Source: Streptomyces ardesiacus (lineage in GTDB: Bacteria; Actinomycetota; Actinomycetes; Streptomycetales; Streptomycetaceae). From it: DNA of 64,000 bases. Within the stretch, counting starts at the first letter, position 1, and each line of letters begins with the position of its first letter. The notes beneath the pieces were generated by a model. That model saw only the letters and a list, made by a program, of their open reading frames with translations, was not told where the DNA came from and searched no databases. Positions 39,170 through 47,262 of the stretch are shown here, piece by piece. The stretch covers positions 124,001-188,000 of the forward strand of contig NZ_BEWC01000006.1 of assembly GCF_003112575.1 (NCBI RefSeq). Direction: 5' to 3'. The position numbers were made by a program, and so were the translations under genes.

Positions 39170-40152
39170 CGGCCGCCCTCCTCGTAGTGCACCCAGCGCT
39201 TCTGGGACCAGAACAGCACCGCGGTGACCAGGGCAACGGCGACCAGCAGCATCCACGCCATGGCGGAGGCCAGGCCCATGCGGCTGTTCTCGAAGCCCTG
39301 GACGTACAGGTAGCAGGTGTAGACCATCGTGCCGTCGGCCGGGCCGCAGGCGTTGCCGCCGGCGCCGCCGCCGACGATGTAGGCGGAGCTGAAGATCTGG
39401 AAGGAGTGGATGGTCTCCAGCAGGACGTTGAAGAAGAGGACCGGGGAGATCATCGGCAGGGTGATGTTCCAGAACTGGCGCAGCTTGCCCGCGCCGTCCA
39501 CGTCGGCCGCCTCGTACAGCTCGCGCGGCACCTGCTTGAGGCCGGCCAGGAAGATGACCATCGGGGCGCCGAACTGCCAGACGGTGAGCGCCACCAGGCT
39601 GTAGATGATCAGCTCCGGATCGCCGGTCCAGCCGCCGGCGTTGATCCCGAAGAGCTGCTGGGTACGGTCGACGACCGCGTCGTCCGAGAAGATGGCCTTC
39701 CAGACGATGGCGACGGACACGCTCGCGCCGATCAGCGACGGGGCGTAGAAGGCGGCCCGGTAGAAGGCCTGTCCGCGCCGCTTCTGGGCGAGCAGCAGCG
39801 CGACGCCGAGCGCGGCGAGCAGCTTGATCGGCGTGCCGATCACGACGTACCGCAGGGTGACGCGGACCGAGTGCCGCCAGCGCGGATCGCCGAACATCTC
39901 GGAAAAGTTGTCCAGGCCGATCCACCGCGGGGCGTCGAACAGGTTGTAGTCGGTGAAGGCGAAGTACAGGGAGGCGACCATCGGTCCCGCCGTCAGCAGC
40001 AGGAATCCGGCGATCCAGGGGGACATGAAGAGGTATCCGGCCAGGTTCTCCCGGCGGCCCCGCTGCTTCGGTCCGGCGGGGTGCGAGGGCTTCACCGGGT
40101 CGGGCCGCGGCTCGGAGACCGTCGGGCCCTCCATCGCGGGGGCGTGTGTCAC
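39166..40152 (-). CDS. sugar ABC transporter permease (MalF-type)
   Basis: A 328-residue membrane permease. Six helices start at LAGYLFMSPWIAGFLLL, and the EAA motif is ELYEAADVDGAGKLRQFW (about 210). An extended loop with NACGPADGTMVY precedes the last helix. GTG 40152 is chosen because GAGGAG lies about eight bases upstream; ATG 40134 is six codons inside. It begins 11 bases after the solute-binding protein stop and overlaps the MalG-type gene by four. Confidence 0.92.
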   Translation of the reverse strand: MTHAPAMEGPTVSEPRPDPVKPSHPAGPKQRGRRENLAGYLFMSPWIAGFLLLTAGPMVASLYFAFTDYNLFDAPRWIGLDNFSEMFGDPRWRHSVRVTLRYVVIGTPIKLLAALGVALLLAQKRRGQAFYRAAFYAPSLIGASVSVAIVWKAIFSDDAVVDRTQQLFGINAGGWTGDPELIIYSLVALTVWQFGAPMVIFLAGLKQVPRELYEAADVDGAGKLRQFWNITLPMISPVLFFNVLLETIHSFQIFSSAYIVGGGAGGNACGPADGTMVYTCYLYVQGFENSRMGLASAMAWMLLVAVALVTAVLFWSQKRWVHYEEGGR

Positions 40153-40163
40153 GGCGCTTCTCC

Positions 40164-41453
40164 TCAGCCGGCGAGAGCCGTCTTCGACTCGGTGAAGAAC
40201 TGCTTGACGGCCTCCCCGACGGACCGCGAGCCGAGCGCCATCTCCTCCGCGATGCGCAGGAAGGCCGCCTCGCAGATGTCGGCCCCGTTCGGGTGCGGGG
40301 TGATCTTCTCCAGGACGCCGGCCGCGACGAGCGACTCCTCGTAGGCGGCGATGGCCTGGTTGACCGGGTCGGCCGGCTTGTACGCGTCGTACTGGGCCTG
40401 GGTCGTGGGGACGCCGCGGTCGTAGCCCATGATCTTGGCGACCTCGGGGTCGTGGACCATGAAGTCGATGAACTGGGCGACTTCCTTGGGGTGCTGGGTG
40501 CGCTTGGAGGCGCTGAGCATCAGCGAGCCGAGGTACTGGGCGGTCCGCTTGCCGTCGGTGGTGGGGATCGGCGCGAGTCCGTACTCGCTCTTGCCCTCGG
40601 AGGTGTAGCGGACGGTGAAGTTGTCCCAGGTGAACTCGCTGCCGGCCAGTTCGGCGGAGAGCGCGGACTTGGGCTTGATCTGGGCGACCTTCTTGGCATC
40701 GGCGAACAGGCCGGACTTCACCTGCTTCTCCGCCTTGGTCCACCAGGTGGTCAGGTCCGCCTCGGTGAAGCCGAGTCCGTCCTCGGTGAAGAAGGCCTTG
40801 CCGTTCTGACGCAGGTACAGGTCGTAGAGGTACATGACGCCGTACATGCCGCTGTCGCCGGCCCGGCCCGTCCTGTCCCGGACCTTCGTCATCGCCTCGT
40901 CGAAGTCGTCCCACGTCCAGCCCTGTTCGGGCTTGACGCCGGCCCGGGTGTAGACGGGCTTGTCGATGACCAGCGCCATCGAGTTGGAACCGACGGGCAC
41001 ACCGAGGAGTTTGCCGTCGATCTCGCCGAACTTCTCCAGCCCCGCGCGGAATCCGTCCATGGACAGATTTCCGGCCTCGACCTGTCCGCTCAGGTCGAGC
41101 AGGACATTCTTGGCGTCGTATTTGCGCAGGAATCCAATGGCATTCTGGAAGACATCCGGTGGATTGCCGCCGGAGGCCTGGGTGTTGAACTTCTTCCAGA
41201 AGTCGGTGTACGGCTGGAAGTCGGTCTTGACCTTGATCTTCGGGTACTTCTTCTCGAAGAGCGCGATGGTCTTGTTGATGCGTTGCGCCCGGTCCTCGGC
41301 GCCCCACCAGGAGTAACGGATCGTCACCGTCCCGTCCCCCGAGCCGCTGCCGCCGCCGCACGCGGTGGCCGTGGCCCCCAGTCCCGCGACGGCCAGCGAG
41401 GCCCCCGCCGCCTTGAGAACCGTGCGCCTCTCCACATTCCCGCCCTGCTGCAT
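40164..41453 (-). CDS. extracellular sugar-binding lipoprotein of CUT1 ABC transporter
   Basis: A 429-residue substrate-binding protein. The signal carries both a twin-arginine motif (ERRTVLKAAG) and a lipobox (ATAC, Cys32), so it is a Tat-exported lipoprotein. The mature chain starts with a Gly/Ser linker, then TIRYSWWGAEDRAQRINKTI, typical of the MalE/LplA group. ATG 41453 has GGGGAGG five bases upstream; earlier in-frame ATGs lack it. It is the first gene of the operon to the lyase. Substrate is inferred as rhamnogalacturonan oligosaccharides from its neighbours. Confidence 0.92.
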   Translation of the reverse strand: MQQGGNVERRTVLKAAGASLAVAGLGATATACGGGSGSGDGTVTIRYSWWGAEDRAQRINKTIALFEKKYPKIKVKTDFQPYTDFWKKFNTQASGGNPPDVFQNAIGFLRKYDAKNVLLDLSGQVEAGNLSMDGFRAGLEKFGEIDGKLLGVPVGSNSMALVIDKPVYTRAGVKPEQGWTWDDFDEAMTKVRDRTGRAGDSGMYGVMYLYDLYLRQNGKAFFTEDGLGFTEADLTTWWTKAEKQVKSGLFADAKKVAQIKPKSALSAELAGSEFTWDNFTVRYTSEGKSEYGLAPIPTTDGKRTAQYLGSLMLSASKRTQHPKEVAQFIDFMVHDPEVAKIMGYDRGVPTTQAQYDAYKPADPVNQAIAAYEESLVAAGVLEKITPHPNGADICEAAFLRIAEEMALGSRSVGEAVKQFFTESKTALAG

Positions 41454-41485
41454 ACGAGCCTCCCCGCGACGTCGCGTCCGCCTCA

Positions 41486-41508
41486 TGAATCGTTTCAAGT
41501 AAGCGCTT
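41486..41508 (-). promoter_or_regulatory. paired LacI-type operator palindromes before the sugar-uptake operon
   Basis: TGAATCGTTTCA (41486-41497) is a palindrome except for one symmetric pair, with the central CG typical of LacI-family sites. AAGCGCTT (41501-41508) is a perfect 8-bp palindrome. They lie 33-55 bases upstream of the binding-protein ATG, where repressor binding would block the promoter. No LacI-family regulator is encoded in the window. Confidence 0.5.
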
Positions 41509-41760
41509 GCTGGCACAAGGTACGGAGGGGTCGGGGGCGCGTCAATGATTCGGACAGGAATTGACGGGCACCGACGGGGACGGAGTTGTCAGCCATCAGG
41601 AATGCGGCGGCCGACTTCCGCGAAGAACCCACAGGTCGGCGCGGCGTGACCGACGGGCCGAACGCGCGGCGGGCCGTCGGGGGCGGCGCCGGGGAAGGTC
41701 ACGGTTGGGTGAAGGCGGGCCGGACCCGGGCGGCCGCGGGCCCGCGGGCACCGCACACGA

Positions 41761-41796
41761 AGGCGGCCCCGCTCACGATCGTGAACGGGGCCGCCT
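41761..41796 (-). terminator. hairpin after tRNA-Val copy 2
   Basis: 41761-41777 pairs with 41780-41796 (17 bp, one mismatch, 2-base centre). It starts 11 bases beyond the tRNA 3' end. It likely ends the tRNA transcript and shields the sugar operon promoter. Confidence 0.75.
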
Positions 41797-41804
41797 GCTG
41801 ATCC

Positions 41805-41880
41805 GGTGGGCGATACTGGGTTCGAACCAGTGACCTCTTCGGTGTGAACGAAGCGCTCTCCCACTGAGCTAATCGCCCGG
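41805..41880. repeat. 76-bp direct repeat, right copy (tRNA-Val)
   Basis: Right partner of the repeat at 34167-34242, same orientation. Beyond these 76 bases the flanks differ: the two terminator hairpins have no sequence in common, which argues against a very recent duplication of larger segments. Confidence 0.85.
41807..41878 (-). tRNA. tRNA-Val(CAC), copy 2
   Basis: 72 bases, identical to the gene at 34169-34240: acceptor GGGCGAT/ATCGCCC, anticodon loop TTCACAC, T loop GTTCGAAC, discriminator A, no encoded CCA. It has a separate downstream hairpin. Two identical copies of a CAC isoacceptor fit the heavy use of GUG codons in this GC-rich genome. Confidence 0.95.
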
Positions 41881-41956
41881 ACGCAGGAAGAACATTACCC
41901 CATGTCACAGGCGCCCGTGACCAACGGGGGCCGCGACGGCGCACCCCCGCGGACGA

Positions 41957-42421
41957 TCACTGGTCCTTGATCTTCCAGGGCATCTCGAGGCCGAACTTCC
42001 ACAGGTAGATCCCGGCCAGCACGGCGATGATCACCACGCCGACGGAGGTCAGGATGATGTTGCGGCGCCGCACCTTCGGGTCGAGGGCACGCTGGGCCGC
42101 CTCGGTGACCTTGCGCTTGGTCCAGCGCAGCACCAGCTGGGCCCAGACGAACTCGGTCGCCCAGATCGCCATGCCGCCGAAGATCACGACCCAGCCCGGC
42201 CCGGGCAGCGGCAGCATGATGATGCCGGCCACCACGACCGCGAGGCCGACGACGAAGACGCCGACCTGCCAGCTCAGGTGCAGCGCACGGCGTGCCTTGA
42301 CGAATTCCGGCGCCCTGGAGCCGAGCGCCCGCTCGTCCGTGGCCCCGGCCGTGACCTCGTCCGTCCCCGTACGGTCTGCCGTCACGGCCGCCTCGCCGGG
42401 CTTGTTACTCCCCGTGTTCAT
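41957..42421 (-). CDS. TIGR02611 family membrane protein
   Basis: A 154-residue actinobacterial membrane protein. After a polar 50-residue N-terminus come three helices: WQVGVFVVGLAVVVAGIIMLPLPGPGW, VVIFGGMAIWATEFVWAQL and ILTSVGVVIIAVLAGIYLW. The LPLPGPGW motif is the TIGR02611/PGPGW signature. Function is unknown. ATG 42421 may be leaderless, since TAGTGT (-10-like) ends eight bases before it. It is divergent from ssgB and convergent with nothing; it ends before the tRNA-Val. Confidence 0.85.
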   Translation of the reverse strand: MNTGSNKPGEAAVTADRTGTDEVTAGATDERALGSRAPEFVKARRALHLSWQVGVFVVGLAVVVAGIIMLPLPGPGWVVIFGGMAIWATEFVWAQLVLRWTKRKVTEAAQRALDPKVRRRNIILTSVGVVIIAVLAGIYLWKFGLEMPWKIKDQ

Positions 42422-42527
42422 ACGGCCAAACACTACCGGAGCGAAACCTGTCACCGGAATGGGTGTACGACCCGAACGATCTCTCGGCCGGAAGAGTTAC
42501 GTAAACGCACGCAAAACACGCAGAGGG

Positions 42528-42550
42528 GTTTACAACGGCACCGTAGGTGG
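42528..42550 (+). promoter_or_regulatory. possible SigH-type promoter of ssgB
   Basis: GTTT at 42528-42531 and GGTGG at 42546-42550 are separated by 14 bases and roughly resemble the Streptomyces SigB/SigH pattern (GNNT, about 14-16, GGGTAY). ssgB is known to be SigH-dependent in S. coelicolor. The match is imperfect, so the exact site is uncertain. Confidence 0.3.
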
Positions 42551-42612
42551 CATGTCGATTTCGCCGACGTGCGAATCCCCGAGCGCACACTGAGCGAAAG
42601 GCCCTGGCGCTT

Positions 42613-43026
42613 ATGAACACCACGGTCAGCTGCGAGCTGCACCTGCGCCTCGTTGTGTCGAGCGAGTCCTCCCTGCCTGTCCCCGCAGGCCTGCGGTACG
42701 ACACGGCCGACCCCTACGCCGTGCACGCCACCTTCCACACCGGAGCCGAGGAGACCGTCGAGTGGGTGTTCGCCCGCGACCTCCTCGCCGAAGGTCTCCA
42801 CCGCCCCACCGGAACCGGCGACGTCCGTGTCTGGCCGTCGCGCAGTCACGGCCAGGGCGTCGTGTGCATCGCTCTCAGCTCCCCGGAGGGCGAGGCGCTG
42901 CTCGAGGCCCCGGCGCGGGCCCTGGAGTCCTTCCTGAAGCGCACAGACGCCGCCGTGCCCCCCGGCACGGAGCACCGGCACTTCGATCTCGATCAGGAGC
43001 TCTCGCACATCCTGGCGGAAAGCTAG
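42613..43026 (+). CDS. ssgB: sporulation and cell-division protein SsgB
   Basis: A 137-residue SsgA-like protein that recruits FtsZ to sporulation septa in aerial hyphae. I recognise the whole chain: it opens MNTTVSCELHLRLVVSSESS and closes with HFDLDQELSHILAES, as in the highly conserved SsgB of Streptomyces. ATG 42613 is used, with AAAGG about 12 bases upstream; longer in-frame extensions are not credible. It is divergent from the TIGR02611 gene. Its presence indicates a sporulating actinomycete. Confidence 0.97.
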   Translation: MNTTVSCELHLRLVVSSESSLPVPAGLRYDTADPYAVHATFHTGAEETVEWVFARDLLAEGLHRPTGTGDVRVWPSRSHGQGVVCIALSSPEGEALLEAPARALESFLKRTDAAVPPGTEHRHFDLDQELSHILAES

Positions 43027-43332
43027 GGCGGGACCCCGCGTGAAGCCGCCCGTCGCCGTCGACTCGGGGTGACGGCACGGGCCAGGACAACCGCATACGG
43101 CACACACCGGCGTCGTCGCCGCGGTCCTCCGCGGGGGCGGCGCCGCCGCGTGCGTGGCGCAGCGGCTCGGGTGGCGCCGGGAACGAAGGCGGGCCCGCCG
43201 CCGTTGTAGGGGCAGTCTTCGGGGCAATCCACGACCGGGACCGGATCAGGGCCGGTTCGCCCGCCGCGCCAGCCACTACCATCGGCCAGCATCGGCGGGC
43301 GCCCGCCCGACCCCCAGGCCAGGGAGCGAAAC
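43027..43332. other. 306-base gap between ssgB and the CGNR gene
   Basis: No coding region is supported on either strand. Several short GC-rich inverted repeats (for example GGCGGCGCCGCC near 43136-43147) could act as an ssgB terminator, but none is outstanding. The promoter for the CGNR gene must lie in the last part; I see no consensus. Confidence 0.4.
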
Positions 43333-43893
43333 GTGCTGATCACCCACGACACCCGGTGCGCGCTCGACACCGTGGTGGATCTGGTGAACACGGTGCCGGA
43401 GGACGAAGCGGCCCCGGACGGGCTGCCGGACGTCGCGGCCCTCCAGGAGTTCGTGGGAACGCACGAGATCAGCGACGTCGGTGTGCTCTCGGACGTGGAC
43501 CTCACGGCCGTGCGCAGGATCCGCGGGCGGTTCGCGGCGGTCTTCGCCGCCCCCGACGCACGCACGGCGGCGGGACTGATCAACGACCTGGTCGCGGCGG
43601 CCGGCACCACGCCCCGGCTCACCGACCACGACGGCTACGACTGGCACATCCACTACTTCGCGCCCGGCGCCTCCGTCGCGGACCACCTCACCGCCGACTG
43701 CGGGATGGCCCTGGCGTTCTTCGTGGTCGCCGGGGAGCAGGAGCGGCTGCGGCGCTGCGAGGCCCCCGACTGCCGGCGCGCCTTCGTCGACCTCTCCCGG
43801 AACCGCTCGCGGCGGTACTGCGACAGCCGCACCTGCGGTAACCGCTTGCACGTGGCCGCCTACCGGGCGCGGCGCAAGGAGGCGGCGGGCTGA
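43333..43893 (+). CDS. CGNR zinc-finger protein (ABATE domain)
   Basis: A 186-residue putative transcriptional regulator. The N-terminal ABATE domain (about 5-130, LDTVVDLVNTVPED) is the stress-linked ligand-binding-like module. The C-terminal CGNR zinc finger holds Cys ligands in RRCEAPDCRRAF and YCDSRTCGNR, followed by a basic YRARRKE helix. The family is common in actinobacteria; targets are unknown. GTG 43333 has GGGAG seven bases upstream. Confidence 0.9.
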   Translation: MLITHDTRCALDTVVDLVNTVPEDEAAPDGLPDVAALQEFVGTHEISDVGVLSDVDLTAVRRIRGRFAAVFAAPDARTAAGLINDLVAAAGTTPRLTDHDGYDWHIHYFAPGASVADHLTADCGMALAFFVVAGEQERLRRCEAPDCRRAFVDLSRNRSRRYCDSRTCGNRLHVAAYRARRKEAAG

Positions 43894-43979
43894 CCCTCCC
43901 GCCTTCGGCCCGAGAGGGGGCGGAGACACGGACGGCGACGCGGCCCCCGGCGGGTGACGCCGGGGAGCGCGGGTACGGC

Positions 43980-44159
43980 TCACAGCAACAGCAGGTCGTG
44001 CAACGAAGCCATGAGCAGCAGACACCCGATCACCGCAAGGAAGATCATGAGCGGTGGCTGGGATAGGGCGAAGAGGCAGCCGCGTGGTTCGTCCTGCGTC
44101 CGCGCGGTTTCGCTCTGTCTCGTGTCCGGCTGGGGCTCCAGCCGAGTGGTGTCCGGCAT
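43980..44159 (-). CDS. small single-pass membrane protein
   Basis: A 59-residue protein: a polar, charged N-terminus (PDTTRLEPQPDTRQ) and one C-terminal helix (PPLMIFLAVIGCLLLMASL) ending HDLLLL. The codon pattern and the clean topology suggest a real gene, probably one of the small tail-anchored-like Streptomyces proteins. ATG 44159 has no good ribosome-binding site; an in-frame TTG at 44180 is possible. Function unknown. It lies on the minus strand, downstream of the next gene. Confidence 0.5.
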   Translation of the reverse strand: MPDTTRLEPQPDTRQSETARTQDEPRGCLFALSQPPLMIFLAVIGCLLLMASLHDLLLL

Positions 44160-44334
44160 CTCGCCGCGATGATGACGCAACGGGCCTGGTCCGCGCGATC
44201 AACACGCCAGCTGAGACCGGGTGTTCGTTGAATGTCGCAGGGTCCGGTCGGATCGTGATCATTCCGGAGCGCGCGCTGTCGGGCTGCGACCGCTGTGTCG
44301 TTTCAGTCCCAGGACCCTCGTCCCGGGCCGGCGG

Positions 44335-44787
44335 TCATATCCCGTGCTTCTTGAGGATGGCCTCGATGTCGCTGAAGTCGTCGTCGCCGCCCCGGGACGC
44401 CTTGGCGGGCCCGGGTTCCGGCCGGGCGGCCGGGCGGGAAGCCTGGCCGAGCGAGGGCGCGGACGCCTCCGGAGCCACCGCGTCACGCTGTGCGGCGGCC
44501 CGGGCCGCCTTGCGCTCCTTGCGGGTGCCACCGCGGCGGCGCTCCACGGCGCGTGTCGTCATGAAGAGCACCCAGGCCACGCCCAGCACTGCGAAGCCCG
44601 CCCAGGCCACCGGGCTGAAGGCGGTGTCGGCGAGCCACTCGACGACGCCGGTCATCACCAGGCCGATCGGGACCAGCGAGTAGGCGGCGATGCGGGCGGC
44701 GGTGAGGAAACGCCTGCGGTACGCGGTGACCGCCGCGATGCCCAGGCCCGCCGCGGACACCGCGGAGCAGACGGTCTCGGCAATCAT
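44335..44787 (-). CDS. three-helix membrane protein with charged C-terminal tail
   Basis: A 150-residue membrane protein I cannot assign. Three helices (VCSAVSAAGLGIAAVTAY; IAAYSLVPIGLVMTGVVEWL; VAWAGFAVLGVAWVLFM) are followed by a basic RRGGTRKERKAARAAA stretch, a disordered Pro/Ala linker, and a well-defined acidic-helical end, GGDDDFSDIEAILKKHGI. The tail motif looks like a protein-interaction handle. ATG 44787 is preceded by GGAGG at five bases, which decides it over ATG 44838. Function unknown. Confidence 0.8.
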   Translation of the reverse strand: MIAETVCSAVSAAGLGIAAVTAYRRRFLTAARIAAYSLVPIGLVMTGVVEWLADTAFSPVAWAGFAVLGVAWVLFMTTRAVERRRGGTRKERKAARAAAQRDAVAPEASAPSLGQASRPAARPEPGPAKASRGGDDDFSDIEAILKKHGI

Positions 44788-44990
44788 CCGGTCCTCCAGG
44801 CTGGGCTCGGTCGGGCGTGAGTACTTCGTCCCTTCCATCCTGCACCGTCCGCCCGCCGTGAGGCCATGCCGGGAGCCGGAGATCAGGTAGATCTCGGGGT
44901 CGGCTCGGGGTCGGCTCCTCCGCAGGTGCCGGTGGGGGGGACACACGACGCCGGTTGGGGCCGCGCACCGGGGGCTGGGAGGATGGGGGC

Positions 44991-45515
44991 ATGAGCGACT
45001 CCTCCCCCGCCCGTCCCGCCGCGCCCGTCCTCGACTTCTGGTGCGAGCTCCAGTGCCCCGACTGCCGCACCGCCCTGGACGACCTCCGCGCCCTGCGGTC
45101 CCGCTACGGCGACCGCCTGGAGGTGCGGCTGCGGCACTTCCCGCTGGAGAAGCACAAGCACGCCTTCGCCGCCGCGCAGGCCGCCGAGGAGGCCGTCGCC
45201 CAGGGCATGGGCCGGCCGTACGTCGAGGCCGTCCTGGACCGGATCGCGGAGCTGGACCGCAAGGGCGAGACCTTCCTGGTCGAGGTGGCCCGGGAGCTGG
45301 GACTGGACGCCGAGGAGTTCGACACGGCCCTCGTCGACGGCCGGCACATCCTGATCGTCGACGCCGACCAGGCCGAGGGCAAGGCGATCGGTGTGACCGG
45401 CACCCCCACGTACGTGATCGGCGGCGAACGCCTCGACGGCGGCAAGAGCCAGGAAGGGCTGCGCGAGCGCGTCGAGGAGATCGCCGACCGGCTCCTCGCG
45501 GAGCAGCGGGGCTGA
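44991..45515 (+). CDS. DsbA-like thioredoxin-fold oxidoreductase
   Basis: A 174-residue protein of the DsbA/FrnE superfamily without a signal peptide, so cytoplasmic. The active site CPDC (about 19-22) follows LDFWCELQ, and the cis-Pro loop is GVTGTPTYVIGG near 130. A helical insert (LEKHKHAFAAAQAAEEAVAQ) separates the halves. It probably reduces or isomerises disulfides; the partner is unknown. ATG 44991 follows GGATGGGGG. It is not obviously the partner of the membrane VKOR at 5.3 kb, which acts outside the cell. Confidence 0.85.
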   Translation: MSDSSPARPAAPVLDFWCELQCPDCRTALDDLRALRSRYGDRLEVRLRHFPLEKHKHAFAAAQAAEEAVAQGMGRPYVEAVLDRIAELDRKGETFLVEVARELGLDAEEFDTALVDGRHILIVDADQAEGKAIGVTGTPTYVIGGERLDGGKSQEGLRERVEEIADRLLAEQRG

Positions 45516-45531
45516 GGACCGGCCGCCCCCG

Positions 45532-46356
45532 TCACAGCAGCGGTTTGCTGTAGCTGGCCCGCGTGGTCCGGTAGCCGAGCGACTCGTAGAGCCGCTCGGC
45601 CGGGGTGTTGCCCGCGAACACGTTGAGGCCGACGAGCGGGCGGCCAGCGGCGATCGCCTGGGCCTCGGCCAGCAGCATCAGGGTGCGGCCGTGCCCCCGG
45701 CCCCGGTGGGCCGCGTCGGCCTCGACGTCGAAGACGAAGGCCCCGTCCTCCCGCAGCGCCAGCCACAGGATCCCGACCCGCTCCCCCTCGTGTTCCAACA
45801 CGCTGAACAGCATGCCCTCGGTGTCCAGCCCCTGGGGGAGCAGCACCTCGTGATCGCGGCGGGCCTTGGCGTGCGCGTCGGCCTCGGGCACGCCCCGCTC
45901 CATCCAGGTCCGCGCGTAGTGCTCCCTCTCGTACGCCTGCCAGCCGGTGAACTCCTCCGGTGTCATGGACCGCGCCCGGCTGCCCGCGGGCAGGCCGGGC
46001 GGGGTGTCGCCGAGCGGCTTGGTCATGGTGCGGTTGCGCAGGACGTAGCCGAGCGCCGCCGCGAGGCCGGTGCCCGCCTCGGCCTCACCGGCGACGGCCG
46101 CCTCCATCACGCGGCAGCCCCAGCCGCGTGCCACCTCCTCGGCGGCGAGCGCGGCCACCGTGCCGCGGCCGCGCCGGCGGTCCGGCCCGTCGACGCACAG
46201 CTTGTGGATCACGGCCACCGTGTCGCCGAGGTCGCGTGAGGTGCCGAGGTGCAGTTCGCCGACGGGGCGGCTGTTCACGCACACCCGGTAGTGGCGCGAA
46301 CGGGTCCCGTCGGCGGCGCGCTGGAGCGGCTCGGTCGGCCGCAGGGTCGTTGTCAT
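45532..46356 (-). CDS. tandem GNAT-domain acetyltransferase
   Basis: A 274-residue protein with two GNAT units. The first (about 1-110) carries LCVDGPDRRRGRGTVAALA as the acetyl-CoA loop. The second (about 130-274) carries VEADAAHRGRGHGRTLML and ends GNTPAERLYESLGYR, the usual GNAT closing helix. Substrates are unknown. ATG 46356 was chosen because the domain starts just after; a further six codons upstream are possible. Convergent with the DsbA-like gene, 16 bases apart. Confidence 0.85.
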   Translation of the reverse strand: MTTTLRPTEPLQRAADGTRSRHYRVCVNSRPVGELHLGTSRDLGDTVAVIHKLCVDGPDRRRGRGTVAALAAEEVARGWGCRVMEAAVAGEAEAGTGLAAALGYVLRNRTMTKPLGDTPPGLPAGSRARSMTPEEFTGWQAYEREHYARTWMERGVPEADAHAKARRDHEVLLPQGLDTEGMLFSVLEHEGERVGILWLALREDGAFVFDVEADAAHRGRGHGRTLMLLAEAQAIAAGRPLVGLNVFAGNTPAERLYESLGYRTTRASYSKPLL

Positions 46357-46440
46357 CACGGCAGTTCTACCCACCGCCGACCGGAACGGCAGCCGAATAT
46401 CGGCGACTTCGCGGGGCCGGGTGCGTCACCCGGGCCCGGA

Positions 46441-47262
46441 TCAGGGGTCCAGGTCGTCCCCGGACCGCTCCTCGAAGACGCGCATGGCCTTGGCGGTCAC
46501 CGGTCCGGGGGCGCCGGGCAGTTCGCGGTCGTCGACGCGGTGCACGGCCTGGACGTCGCGCAGTGTCGAGGTCAGGAACACCTCGTCGGCGCGGTCCAGG
46601 ACGTCCAGCGGGAGGTCGGTCTCGCGGGCCCCGGTCCACTCCACCACCAGGGCGCGGGTGATGCCGGCGAGGCAGCCGGAGGCGACCGGCGGGGTGTGGA
46701 TCTCGCCGTCGAGGACGACGAAGACGTTGGACCCGGTGCCCTCGCAGAGCCGTCCCACCGTGTTGCCGAACAGCGCCTCGGTGGCGCCCCGTTCACGGGC
46801 ACGGGCGAGGGCGACGACGTTCTCGGCGTACGAGGTGGTCTTCAGGCCGGTGAGCGCGCCGCGTTCGTTGCGGGTCCACGGCACGGTGACCACCGCGGTG
46901 GAGTCGGGGCGGCGGGCGGTCCCGCCGACGGCGACGACGAGGGTGGTGCCCTGCTCGCCGCGGTCGGAGCCGAGGGGGCCGTGGCCGCCGGTGTAGGTGA
47001 TGCGCAGCCGGCCGAGCGGCATCGGGTTGGCCTCGAGGACGGCGGCGCAGGCGCGGCGCACCTCGTCGAGGTCCGGGTCGGGCAGGCCGAGGCCGCGGGC
47101 CGAGCGGGTCAGCCGGTCCAGGTGCCGGGTCAGCGCGAACGGCCTGCCGTCCACCGCCTTCACCGTCTCGAAGATGCCGTCGCCCACGGTCAGCCCGTGA
47201 TCGAACACGGAGACGCGGGCGCCCTCGGTGTCCTGCAATCCGCCGTCGAGCCAGATCTTCAC
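46441..47262 (-). CDS. pabC: aminodeoxychorismate lyase (class IV aminotransferase)
   Basis: A 273-residue PLP enzyme that splits 4-amino-4-deoxychorismate to p-aminobenzoate in folate synthesis. The PLP Lys is in LKTTSYAENVVAL (about 140-152), and EALFGNTVGRLCEGTGSNVF is the class IV phosphate/cofactor signature. GTG 47262 overlaps the pabB stop by four bases. Its position directly after pabB supports the lyase role over branched-chain aminotransferase. Confidence 0.9.
   Translation of the reverse strand: MKIWLDGGLQDTEGARVSVFDHGLTVGDGIFETVKAVDGRPFALTRHLDRLTRSARGLGLPDPDLDEVRRACAAVLEANPMPLGRLRITYTGGHGPLGSDRGEQGTTLVVAVGGTARRPDSTAVVTVPWTRNERGALTGLKTTSYAENVVALARARERGATEALFGNTVGRLCEGTGSNVFVVLDGEIHTPPVASGCLAGITRALVVEWTGARETDLPLDVLDRADEVFLTSTLRDVQAVHRVDDRELPGAPGPVTAKAMRVFEERSGDDLDP

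Noticed and set aside
34169..41878. Integrative element (phage or ICE) at the tRNA-Val pair
   Set aside because: No integrase, excisionase or replication/transfer gene is present between the tRNAs; base composition matches the surroundings. I keep only the idea of a passive cassette.
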